Below, piece after piece: positions 23,956 through 32,729 of a stretch of 64,000 nt of DNA (position 1 is its first letter; each line of letters starts with the position of its first letter). Origin of the DNA: Halocatena marina (GTDB lineage Archaea; Halobacteriota; Halobacteria; Halobacteriales; Haloarculaceae). The notes under the pieces were generated by a model that worked only from the letters and a program-made list of their open reading frames with translations, searched no databases and had not been told where the DNA came from. A program made the position numbers and the translations under genes. The stretch spans positions 1,984,001-2,048,000 of the forward strand of contig NZ_JALLPK010000001.1 in NCBI RefSeq assembly GCF_023276375.1. The letters are read 5' to 3'.

Positions 23956-25269
23956 CTACCCCCAGTTGTGCAGTGCATCTTCGAAAATCGCGTGCACGTC
24001 TTCAGTTGTGACCGGGCGCGGATTACACCGAAGCAGCCGTTGTTGGGTCTTTGTGGTTTGGTTTGCGAGCCACTCAAGATCGTCTTCTGTGATATCCGCG
24101 AGTTCAGAGAGACCACTCGGAAGAACGTTTAGATCGCGTTGGAGACGGATATACTCCGATTTCGCCTCGTTTGCTGCGGCACGAGTGCTCATTCCGGTGG
24201 TATCGACACCGAGCATTTTGGCGATTCGTGCGAACCGCTCGGGATCGCTCGCAGCGTTGTAGCCGAGCGTGCTCGCCGGTGTGAGAACCGCAATGGTTTC
24301 GCCGTGGTAGGTGTGGTATCGATTTCCGACAGGGTAGGCCATCGCGTGACAGAGGCTCGCACCAGCGGTGAGTCCCGCGATGGCACCGAACAACGCGCCT
24401 TGGAGCATCGCCGAGCGAGCAGCAATGTCATCACCGTTGTTCACTACACAACGGACATTACCAGCTAAGAGGTCGATAGCCTTCTCGCTGAAAGCTTCGG
24501 TCACGGGTGTCCGTCCGGCGTACGTCGGCCGTGATGCTGGATCGCTCGCCCGAAGCAAGGAGTCGTACTCGTGGGTCGTGTACCCCTCGATGGCGTGGCC
24601 GAGCGCATCCATCGCTGTCTTTGCGGTCATGGCTGGCGGGAGCGTCGTCGTAAACGTCGGATCGAGCACTGCAGCGTCAGCGCGAACGTGATTGCTCGAA
24701 ATTCCCTCTTTGATACTTTTTTCCTCAACCGAGAGGATCGTCACCGGAGAGATTTCGGCACCCGTTCCCGCAGTAGTTGGCATGAGGACGAGCGGAATGG
24801 CCGATTCGGTGAGTGTCTCACCATTCCCAGTGGGTTCGGCGATGTAATCGATGAGTTCCCCGCCGTTTTCGATCACTGCTCGTGTCGCTTTCGCGGTGTC
24901 CATGCAGCTTCCACCACCGAAACCAACGTAGAAGTCGTATCCTTCCGATCCCTGCTCGTCGCGGACGAACGAGAGACACTCTCCAACAGCCGCCAGAGAC
25001 GGCTCGCGCTCGCAGTCGTCGTACACATCGACTGCAAACCCAGCATCAGTGAGTGCTCGGTCGACGCGATCGACGTGGCCGAGTTCAACCAGTCGTTCGT
25101 CGGTGATGATCAGGCCGTGGGCATCCGCTTCGACGCCGAGATCGTGGAGCTGGAATCCGAGTTCCTCGACAGCATTCCGACCGAATCGGATCTCGGGAAG
25201 TTGGAGGTGCCAGACTGTCTCGGGGGAAAGCTCGTGCTCCGGTGCGGAGACAGAACGCTCGTAGCTCAT
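23956..25269 (-). CDS. Iron-containing alcohol dehydrogenase (HOT-like)
   Basis: 437 residues of the group III (Fe-dependent) alcohol dehydrogenase family, closest in layout to hydroxyacid-oxoacid transhydrogenases and maleylacetate-reductase relatives. The NAD(P) motif GGGSCMDTAKA, the PTTAGTGAE block and the metal ligands in MDALGHAIEGY, SLCHAMAYPVG and the YHTYHGE segment are all present. The ATG at 25269 overlaps the stop of the lactonase-like gene (ATGA) and is preferred over a GTG nine bases earlier. Co-translation with a lactonase suggests the pair opens a lactone or ester and then oxidises the hydroxy-acid. The substrate, for example 4-hydroxybutyrate, is inferred. Confidence 0.88.
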   Translation of the reverse strand: MSYERSVSAPEHELSPETVWHLQLPEIRFGRNAVEELGFQLHDLGVEADAHGLIITDERLVELGHVDRVDRALTDAGFAVDVYDDCEREPSLAAVGECLSFVRDEQGSEGYDFYVGFGGGSCMDTAKATRAVIENGGELIDYIAEPTGNGETLTESAIPLVLMPTTAGTGAEISPVTILSVEEKSIKEGISSNHVRADAAVLDPTFTTTLPPAMTAKTAMDALGHAIEGYTTHEYDSLLRASDPASRPTYAGRTPVTEAFSEKAIDLLAGNVRCVVNNGDDIAARSAMLQGALFGAIAGLTAGASLCHAMAYPVGNRYHTYHGETIAVLTPASTLGYNAASDPERFARIAKMLGVDTTGMSTRAAANEAKSEYIRLQRDLNVLPSGLSELADITEDDLEWLANQTTKTQQRLLRCNPRPVTTEDVHAIFEDALHNWG

Positions 25270-26069
25270 CGTCTCCACCCGTCTTTGATTTCCGCGAACT
25301 GTTCTGGGTCGTGACCGTAGACGATTTCAGCGTCGTGTCGGCGTTCGAGTTCTTTGAGCAGATTTAGACTCTGGAACCAGTGACGGTGGCTCCAGAGCAG
25401 TCCGGCACCCAATGGCGTCTCATCCACGTAATTTTCGGTTTGATAGAGTTCGTCGCCAGCGAAGACCACTGACTCATCCGGAAGGTGCACCATCGTTCCT
25501 GTCAGCCCCGGCGTGTGTCCGGGCAAGCGAATGAACTCCACTCCTTCGAAGTGAGTCTCTCGATCACGGTGAAGCACTGTCCAATTGAGATCGTGGTCGA
25601 AATCATCGAGAACGTAGGCCGCCGATCCCTCGTCTGATTTCGTACTGTAGTAGGCGAATTTGAGTTCCTCCTCGTGGACGAAGATTGGTGTGTCTGTTCC
25701 GTCGAAGAACTCCAAGCCACCGGCGTGATCAAGATGCAGGTGACTCTGGAAAACGTAGTCAATTTCCTCGATGGAATAACCAGCCTCCTCTAAATCGTCG
25801 TCAAGACGGTGTTCGTGGGCATCGTACGGATAGAACGCTTGCACGAGTCCCTCAGGCCAGTGGCCGTTGGCAGCGTCGTGATGAGACCCAGTGTCCCAAA
25901 GAATGATTCCCTCTGGATGGTTGATCACGAAATTCGGAACGGGAATTTTGACGTACTCCGTGTCGGGGTTTGGAGTGTCGTGGGAGCCAAGCGTGTTTCC
26001 CTCGATCAGATAATTCAAATCACACTCTAATCCACCACGATCGATAACATCAATGGTAGCATCTACCAT
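25266..26069 (-). CDS. Metallo-beta-lactamase-fold hydrolase, N-acyl-homoserine-lactonase type
   Basis: 267 residues of the AiiA-like lactonase branch of the metallo-beta-lactamase superfamily. The dinuclear zinc motif HLHLDH (His110, His112, Asp114, His115) is complete. Further ligands appear in LPGHTPG, FAGDELY and the terminal VYGHDPE. Enzymes of this branch open lactone rings, including acyl-homoserine lactones, but many act on other lactones. It is co-translated with the iron alcohol dehydrogenase, which argues for carbon catabolism of a lactone rather than signal quenching. No export signal is visible, so it acts in the cytoplasm. Confidence 0.8.
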   Translation of the reverse strand: MVDATIDVIDRGGLECDLNYLIEGNTLGSHDTPNPDTEYVKIPVPNFVINHPEGIILWDTGSHHDAANGHWPEGLVQAFYPYDAHEHRLDDDLEEAGYSIEEIDYVFQSHLHLDHAGGLEFFDGTDTPIFVHEEELKFAYYSTKSDEGSAAYVLDDFDHDLNWTVLHRDRETHFEGVEFIRLPGHTPGLTGTMVHLPDESVVFAGDELYQTENYVDETPLGAGLLWSHRHWFQSLNLLKELERRHDAEIVYGHDPEQFAEIKDGWRR

Positions 26070-26797
26070 GATAATAAATCGGCTAAATTGTACATCATTT
26101 TTTGGGTCCCATCTATCTCACAGGCATGAGGTTATTGTAAATATCAAATGAAGTGCTCTGTACGCCCGATCGTGTTCATATACTGTTAATTCTGTGGATT
26201 CTAATACGACAATCAGGGGATTTAATCACTGTGATAAAACAATATACTTCTGTGTTTTATCTACATTCAATATTTGTTTCTCATTCAGTTCGAGATGAGC
26301 TACTATCTTCATTGAAGCGCTGTGCTATACCGTCAATCCTACAGTGAGCAGATTAGTATCGAGACTGCACTACATCTTGTGTTTGCGATATCGAATGATG
26401 CCCGCACAGTCGATCAAAAATGGATCATCAGTAGCTTCCGTCAGTCCACTCAATTGGAGGATGCCGACGGTTTCGGACGTTGAATTTCGGATACTCATTC
26501 ATGAACAGCCAATCCTCTCGCCGATAATGAAAACGAAATGAATGTATCCTGCCCGTTCTTCGAGAGTAATATTGAGTGTTTAATTTTGATTCAGTTTTTG
26601 CCTATAATTTGGTAGTTCTGCCAGCGATAAATATCAAATATCTGTCTACAGTTCGTGGCTGATCTAAGATCGAAGCATCATGAATGTGATAGACCATTTC
26701 TCGGAATTGTCGGGCCGTATCAGACGCGAATGTTTCTCACTTCCGTCGACGGGTCAATCACGCCGGATGACGACGCACTCACTCAGGGCAGAACATC
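26070..26797. other. Gene-free AT-rich stretch
   Basis: About 730 bases between two same-strand operons. Short open frames on both strands have no recognisable motif and overlap each other. I see no tRNA, repeat or mobile-element end. Confidence 0.55.
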
Positions 26798-28450
26798 CTA
26801 TTCGCTTTCACGAGCTGACTCTTCAGGAGCTTTCCCTTCGACGAGAGAGCTGTCGTTGTACTCTTCGCGGAGGTCCTTTTTCGAGAACTTTCCGGTGGCG
26901 GTTTTCGGAACCTCATCGATGAAGAGGATCTCATCCGGGAGCCACCACTTCGGATAATCCTCACCGAGTAGTTCTAGCAGTTCTTCGGTGATCGACTCTT
27001 CATCAGTGTTGTCCGTTGGAACGACGAACGCAACCGGACGCTCTTGCCAGCGATCGTGGGGAACGCCGATTACCGTAGCCTCGGCAACACCGGTGTGAGC
27101 CATCAGTGCGTTCTCAAGTTCGACGCTCGAAATCCACTCGCCGCCCGATTTGATCACGTCTTTCGTCCGATCGACGATTGTGATGTAGCCGTCGGAATCG
27201 ACCGAGACAACATCACCAGTTTTCAGCCAGCCGTCTTCGAAGTCCTCCTCGTTTGCCTCTGGACGCTCGAAGTACTCGGTCGTGATCCACGGTCCACGAA
27301 CCCACAGTTCACCGAAGTCGTCGCCGTTCCACGGCACCTCTTCTCCGTTCTCATCGATTACGCGGAATTCGACACCGGGAACCATCAATCCCTGCTTGCC
27401 CTGTTTTTCGTGCTGCCGGTCGGGGCTCCAATCCTCCATCTCTGGTTTGAGTCGCGCCACCGATCCGATGGGGGACATCTCGGTCATTCCCCACGCGTGG
27501 AGAACGTCGACGCCGAGATCATCAAACTTCTTGATAACCGATTTTGGTGCGGCACTTCCACCGATGACGATCTCTTCGAGTGATGAGAGATCGACCGTAT
27601 TGTCCTCCATGTATTCGAGCAGTCCAAGCCAGACGGTGGGGACGCCCGCCGTAATCGTGACACGCTCTTCTTCGATGAGCTGAGCGATATCCTCCGGGGT
27701 GGGCGACGGTCCTGGGTAGACGTGCTTTGCCCCGGCAGCAGTCGCCGAAAAGGGCATTCCCCACGCGTTGACGTGGAACATCGGCACGACGGGCATCACG
27801 ACATCACTGTCGTCGATACCGAGACCTTGGGGTGTCAGCGTCGCCATCGTGTGTGTCCAGAGCATTTGCTGGGTGTACTCGACACCTTTTGGCTTTCCGG
27901 TCGTTCCAGAGGTGTAACACAATCCCGCAGATTTCTCTTCTGAGAGTGATGGCCAGTCGTATTCGGTCGCATGCCCCTCAATGAATGACTCGTAGTCGAC
28001 GGCGTTGAGGGTAGTTTCGGGGACAGCATCCCCCATTACGACGAACTGTTCGACTGAGGAAAACGCGTCCGCATCGTGCGAACTCTCGAGTTTCCCGAGA
28101 AGGGACGGATCGACGAACAACAGTTCGTCGACTGCGTTCTCGACGATGTACTGAATGTGCTCATCGGGCAACAAGGGGTTGATAGTGTGGAGTTGCCTGC
28201 CAGAACTGGGAATACTGAAGTATGTCTCGAAGTGACGCGCATGATTCCAGCAGAACGTCCCGACGCGAGCATCCGATGTGATATCGGCATCTTCGAGCGC
28301 GTTCGCTAGTTGTGCGACTCGCTTTCCGTAGTCAGTATAGTCGTAGCGTTTGATACCATCAGCCGTTCGCGAGACGATCTCAGTGTCTGGGTATAATCGT
28401 TCTGTGCGCCAGAGAAACGGCCGAAGCGTCTGATCAGTACCTCCCGGCAT
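26798..28450 (-). CDS. Long/medium-chain acyl-CoA ligase
   Basis: A class I adenylate-forming enzyme of about 550 residues that activates a carboxylic acid to its acyl-CoA via an acyl-adenylate. The P-loop-like CYTSGTTGKPKGVEY, the HAWGMTEMSP block, the GWLKTGDVVSVD hinge and the C-terminal lysine in TATGKFSKKDL are all in place. The start MPGGTDQTLRP is preferred over an ATG two codons upstream. It follows the GMC oxidoreductase by about 100 bases on the same strand, so it may activate the acid formed when that enzyme and further dehydrogenases oxidise an alcohol. Chain length cannot be read from the sequence. Confidence 0.9.
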   Translation of the reverse strand: MPGGTDQTLRPFLWRTERLYPDTEIVSRTADGIKRYDYTDYGKRVAQLANALEDADITSDARVGTFCWNHARHFETYFSIPSSGRQLHTINPLLPDEHIQYIVENAVDELLFVDPSLLGKLESSHDADAFSSVEQFVVMGDAVPETTLNAVDYESFIEGHATEYDWPSLSEEKSAGLCYTSGTTGKPKGVEYTQQMLWTHTMATLTPQGLGIDDSDVVMPVVPMFHVNAWGMPFSATAAGAKHVYPGPSPTPEDIAQLIEEERVTITAGVPTVWLGLLEYMEDNTVDLSSLEEIVIGGSAAPKSVIKKFDDLGVDVLHAWGMTEMSPIGSVARLKPEMEDWSPDRQHEKQGKQGLMVPGVEFRVIDENGEEVPWNGDDFGELWVRGPWITTEYFERPEANEEDFEDGWLKTGDVVSVDSDGYITIVDRTKDVIKSGGEWISSVELENALMAHTGVAEATVIGVPHDRWQERPVAFVVPTDNTDEESITEELLELLGEDYPKWWLPDEILFIDEVPKTATGKFSKKDLREEYNDSSLVEGKAPEESARESE

Positions 28451-28553
28451 ATTCATTCGGTGTTGCTAATCGGTAATGACTCTTTTCGTTGAATCTGATT
28501 GAATTGGAGACATGATTCCATCGATACCCTGTCTCAAAACCGCTGTAGGGAGA

Positions 28554-30290
28554 TTAGAAGTAGAGTTCGCTGATTCGATCTGCTGTCCGGAGTGCAAGCG
28601 CCTGCCCGCTGTTCGTGGGGTTCGGCCCACCGAGTCCGTTTGCCAAGGCCGAGTGATCCGCGATGAATAGCCGATCGACGTTGTAGGCTTCGGCGTTCTC
28701 GTCGAGAACGCGGCCCATTCCCATCGATGACTGCATGTGTAACAAGAGCGGCGGCCAATCACATCGGTGGACGTACTCCGCGCCCGCTTCCTTGTGAATG
28801 CGTGCGGCGATACGCGAGAGTTCATCACGTTTCGCGTCGTCGTCAGGATGCGGTGTCCACTTGACTTTGGGAACTGGACCATGCTCGTCGCTGAACGTGT
28901 CGTCGAGTTCGACCCCGTTGTTCTGTCGTGGCAGATCGTCCGTGAGTATCAAGATGGACTTCGTCCGGCGGTAGTCCGCCATTTTCCGTTTGAGCTCTTT
29001 TCCGACAACGTAGCCACGGCCGTCCCACGGCTCGTCCGGATCAACCTCGGTATCGAAGCTATAACCGGCCTGACTGAACAGGAAATTACCGAACGAGACC
29101 AGCCCGGGTGACATACCAATGTCTTCCATCCCCCCGATACCGGGCTTGTCGAACCGAGCAGCAGAGTTCTGTCCGACGAACGGGTCGATCGTCGACACTC
29201 CTGTGATCTCTTCGAGCGTCTCTTCTGGATACACACCGACGATCCAGTCGAACCAGTGTGTTGTGAGTCCTTTACCGACCCACCCGTCGTTAGGCAGATC
29301 AGAGTTGAGCCAGAGTCTGGGCGATTCAATACAGCCGGCGGCGAGGACGACGACATCAGCAGAGATGGTTCCGGTCTTTCCGGCCCACGTATCGCGGAAC
29401 TCGACGCCGGTTGCTTCCATCGCGCCCCACCCTTCGGTCGCGTTGATGTTCGTAACGAATGTGTTCGGTCGGATGGCGACGTTTCCGAGGTTGGGATCGT
29501 TGTTGACATCGAGCGCTCGAGGAACCCAACTCACGTTGCTCGATTTGCGTGCCTTCTCGCGGACCGGAGCGTCCTTCGGTGTTGGACCTCCTTGGAAGTG
29601 ATTACCGACGAGTGAGTCTCCTCGGAATCCGTCGTCGTAGCTGAACGATCCGTCGTAGTCAGCATCGAGATACTCTGGTGGACACGCAATGGCGTTGGGC
29701 TGGGGTCGATAGCCCGTCTCGGTGACGTTGAGATTATCGAGCAGATCGTAGCCAGCGCGCTTTGCCCCCTCAAAGAACAACTGCTCTTTGGCTGTCGCAG
29801 GAGCCTGTTGGACGTGCGTAACCTGCTCGTTGAGCTTGTAGTACGGAACGAGATCTTCGTAGTCGATGGGCCAGTGGGGCTGTTCATCGACAGCGTACGG
29901 ATAGGCACGGGGGTGGTTGGCGAAGTAGTGAATCGAGGTACCACCGACGGCCGAGATCTGCCAAAGGAATGCGTTTTGATGGAGGTCACGGAACCACGGT
30001 GCCCGTGAGTGATCGGCTGGACCGACACGGAGGTATCCGGCTGTTGGGTCGTTGGCATCTGCCTCGCGTGCTGAGTACTGTTCGTCGAGCAGTTTTCCAT
30101 CGAGATCATCCGGATCCGAGCTCTCTGAACCTCCTACCTCGACGTGCGGGTTGGGCCACTCTTTGTTGCCGTGCCACGGACCAGCCTCAAGGATGAGGAC
30201 GTCGAGACCGTGTTTACGAGCGAGTCGTGACGCACAGGCCGGACCATCAGCACCAGCGCCGATAATAACGACATCTGGATCAGTCATCAT
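28554..30290 (-). CDS. GMC-family FAD oxidoreductase (gluconate-2-dehydrogenase large-subunit type)
   Basis: A 578-residue flavoenzyme with an N-terminal Rossmann motif (VVIIGAGADGPACASRLA). The middle substrate domain contains VGGTSIHYFANHPR, and the GMC C-terminal block has HMQSSMGMG and FIADHSALANGLGGPNPTNS. The ATG overlaps the stop of the small-subunit gene (ATGA). GMC enzymes with such a partner oxidise sugars, sugar acids or alcohols and hand electrons to a cytochrome or quinone. No twin-arginine signal is seen here, so it may be carried out by its Tat-exported partner. The substrate is unknown. Confidence 0.88.
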   Translation of the reverse strand: MMTDPDVVIIGAGADGPACASRLARKHGLDVLILEAGPWHGNKEWPNPHVEVGGSESSDPDDLDGKLLDEQYSAREADANDPTAGYLRVGPADHSRAPWFRDLHQNAFLWQISAVGGTSIHYFANHPRAYPYAVDEQPHWPIDYEDLVPYYKLNEQVTHVQQAPATAKEQLFFEGAKRAGYDLLDNLNVTETGYRPQPNAIACPPEYLDADYDGSFSYDDGFRGDSLVGNHFQGGPTPKDAPVREKARKSSNVSWVPRALDVNNDPNLGNVAIRPNTFVTNINATEGWGAMEATGVEFRDTWAGKTGTISADVVVLAAGCIESPRLWLNSDLPNDGWVGKGLTTHWFDWIVGVYPEETLEEITGVSTIDPFVGQNSAARFDKPGIGGMEDIGMSPGLVSFGNFLFSQAGYSFDTEVDPDEPWDGRGYVVGKELKRKMADYRRTKSILILTDDLPRQNNGVELDDTFSDEHGPVPKVKWTPHPDDDAKRDELSRIAARIHKEAGAEYVHRCDWPPLLLHMQSSMGMGRVLDENAEAYNVDRLFIADHSALANGLGGPNPTNSGQALALRTADRISELYF

Positions 30291-31426
30291 GCGCCACCAC
30301 CCCCACTTTCAACGACATCATCACCCATCAGATTGTTCGGGAGATTTAGGTTCCCTACCGTGGGGTCTTTGAATCCGTTCGGAAGTACGTGCTCCCAGTC
30401 GGCTGCGTACCCGGACGCTGGACCTGGGTATCCTGTCTGCTTGCGGCTCTGAACCTCACCAGCAGGCGTGATCAATTCTCGCTCGCTTGGTGTCTCCGTC
30501 TTCGTCTCACCATATCCCGACCATTCGGTGTAATATCCGAATCCGTGGAGTCCGTTGACTGCCATCACGACGTATTTCAAGATTCCAACCACAGGGAGGA
30601 GCGGGGACAAGAGCACGTCAAGCCGATCGATGGTCCCCTGCTGGACGATCGTCCAGAGACACCGTAGCCGATCTTCTCTGGAGAGTCGAACGAATGTTCC
30701 GCCGCCAGCGAACTGCTCGTCGATGGGCGAAAGCGGATCGTGATTCTTCCCGAGAGCAATGAACTCGGCTGCCACGATATCGAATGTGAGTGCAAACACC
30801 GATGCGTACGGATAGTTTTTAAGGACCTTGTGCGACGTTTCGTTCCCCGTCTCGATAAGGAGGTCGAACGTTGCCGGGCCAGACGCGTTCGAGGGCACGT
30901 CGTCAGCAAGCGTAATATCGAGTTTGTCGACGGCACCGAAGTCAAGGAGTTCCTCAATAACTCCGAGATCAGAGAGGGAGTTGAACAAATTAATATCGAG
31001 GAGTTGGTTCAACGCATCCAGATCAGACACCGCTCCAACCGTATCAAGGCCAATCTCGAACAGGTCCAAAGACATCGCTTCGTTCGACGATGAGAGCAAA
31101 CCACCTGTGAGTGGCGTTTTGAGTGTCTCTAACCGAATTTCCTGAAAGTGGTTGAAGTCCCAGATAATGAATTTCTCAAGTTCGATATCGAGACCACCAG
31201 GAACATGCTCCGGACCGAGTTCGTCTTCGAGCTCTGGTGTGCGAGGAACTACTGCATCGACAATTGCACGATACGTATCACGGGTATGGGGATCAGTTGG
31301 GAGCGGATTCTCTAATACTTCTTCTGCCCGCGCTACCGTCGCGTTCGACATCGATAAGGCAGTAAGGCCACCGATTCCTTTCATGACGCCTCTTCGAGAG
31401 ACGGGCGAATCTGTTGGGTTTTTCAT
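30287..31426 (-). CDS. Tat-exported small subunit, gluconate-2-dehydrogenase subunit 3 family
   Basis: 379 residues starting with a twin-arginine signal (SRRGVMKGIGGLTALS near residue 10). The body begins TYRAIVDAVVPRTPE, typical of the family's small subunit, and is longer than bacterial relatives. It should serve as the escort and partner of the GMC flavoenzyme encoded immediately downstream, sharing four bases with it. The C-terminus is rich in Gly and ends in a GGGG run. The divergent IclR gene starts about 315 bases away and is the likely regulator. Confidence 0.82.
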   Translation of the reverse strand: MKNPTDSPVSRRGVMKGIGGLTALSMSNATVARAEEVLENPLPTDPHTRDTYRAIVDAVVPRTPELEDELGPEHVPGGLDIELEKFIIWDFNHFQEIRLETLKTPLTGGLLSSSNEAMSLDLFEIGLDTVGAVSDLDALNQLLDINLFNSLSDLGVIEELLDFGAVDKLDITLADDVPSNASGPATFDLLIETGNETSHKVLKNYPYASVFALTFDIVAAEFIALGKNHDPLSPIDEQFAGGGTFVRLSREDRLRCLWTIVQQGTIDRLDVLLSPLLPVVGILKYVVMAVNGLHGFGYYTEWSGYGETKTETPSERELITPAGEVQSRKQTGYPGPASGYAADWEHVLPNGFKDPTVGNLNLPNNLMGDDVVESGGGGA

Positions 31427-31742
31427 GATGCTTCAAATAGATCGTACTCCCCCTCCCAGAGATTCGAGAATAAGTCTACTGCAGGGAATACGTAGTAGTT
31501 TATATAATAACAAATATAAACAGCCACACATGTTTGATAAAACATAACATATAGTTAGACCACATATATTTCTGATCTGAAGAGGTATTGAGATCAGTTG
31601 TCCTATATCGGTTTCTAGATAGTATTGATAGACATACAGCTTTCCGTGCTCAATGTGAGCCATTCCTAGTAACTATTCGATACATCAGTTTGCATCCCAC
31701 ATTATCGAACGACCTAAATGTCTCATCGTGGAACGCGTAGAT
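31427..31742. promoter_or_regulatory. Divergent intergenic region between small-subunit gene and iclR
   Basis: An AT-rich spacer of about 315 bases between two outward-facing genes, containing several TATA-like AT stretches (for example around 31500-31560). This is the expected place for an IclR operator. I could not pick out a clear palindrome. Confidence 0.4.
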
Positions 31743-32519
31743 ATGAGTGATCCCGATGTCCCAATAAATTCAGTGAAGCGTTCGTACGACGTTATCGATG
31801 AGATTCGTGAACGAGAGCAAGTTGGCGTCACAGAGCTAGCTGAGGCATTGGAGATACCAAAAAGCACGCTCCACAATCATCTCCAGACGCTTGAGCAGTT
31901 GGGCTACCTCGTTCAACAAGAGGAGAAGTACCGACTCAGCACCAAATTTCTTCACCTCGGCCGCGAGGCACGCAACAGCCACGAGGTATTTCTCTACGGG
32001 CGAGAGAAGGTCAAGCGCCTCGGTGAGCAATCAGATGCCTACTGCCAGTTGGTCTGTGAGGAGAATGGAAGAGGAACGATTCTTTTAGCGACACGGTGGC
32101 AGTACGAGGACCTTCCCCCAACTGCAAAGCACGTCTACCCGATGCACGAATATCTCCATACAAATGCTCCAGGGAAGGCAATTCTCGCACAGTTTCCTGA
32201 GAAACGAATTGAAGAAATCATCAATCGTCACGGCCTGCCAGAAAACACAGATCAAACGATAACAGGCAAAGACGAGCTTTACAGGGCGCTAAGATCGGTT
32301 CGAGAACAGGGGTATGCAATCGACCGAGGGGAAATGATCGATGGGGTGGCTGGTGTCGGAGCCTCCATCGCGACGACAGACACCGTGTATGGAGCAATAG
32401 CCGCTTATGGTCCAATCAACGAGATACAACCGAACATCGAGAGCGAAATACTGCCAACTCTCGTTAAAGAGCAGGCACAAGCCGTTCGTGACGACATCGT
32501 GTTCGACAGTCTCGGTTGA
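31743..32519 (+). CDS. IclR-family transcriptional regulator
   Basis: A 258-residue regulator with an N-terminal winged helix (SVKRSYDVIDEIRE to LSTKFLHLG, about residues 10-75) and a C-terminal IclR effector domain (NAPGKAILAQFPE, VREQGYAIDRGE, GVGASIATTD). The ATG at 31743 is chosen over a GTG 15 bases earlier. It stands divergent from the GMC operon and 210 bases upstream of an acyl-CoA ligase, so it probably senses an acid or alcohol intermediate of that pathway. The ligand is unknown. Confidence 0.88.
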   Translation: MSDPDVPINSVKRSYDVIDEIREREQVGVTELAEALEIPKSTLHNHLQTLEQLGYLVQQEEKYRLSTKFLHLGREARNSHEVFLYGREKVKRLGEQSDAYCQLVCEENGRGTILLATRWQYEDLPPTAKHVYPMHEYLHTNAPGKAILAQFPEKRIEEIINRHGLPENTDQTITGKDELYRALRSVREQGYAIDRGEMIDGVAGVGASIATTDTVYGAIAAYGPINEIQPNIESEILPTLVKEQAQAVRDDIVFDSLG

Positions 32520-32729
32520 ATACGTTGATCACGAAACAGGCACGCGCTGTGTTCGATACTGTGGGACAAAGCGGTGATTGTGTTCGTATTCAGATCGCTC
32601 TCACCGTCGTCTCAGTGCTACCAGAACGAAATAGAATGGAGGGCGACACACCAGAGATAGCTTTTTTTGAGGAACTACATATCACCTAGATTGGGAAAGT
32701 AGGATAGTGTGAGGGAAAGACCGTTTCGC

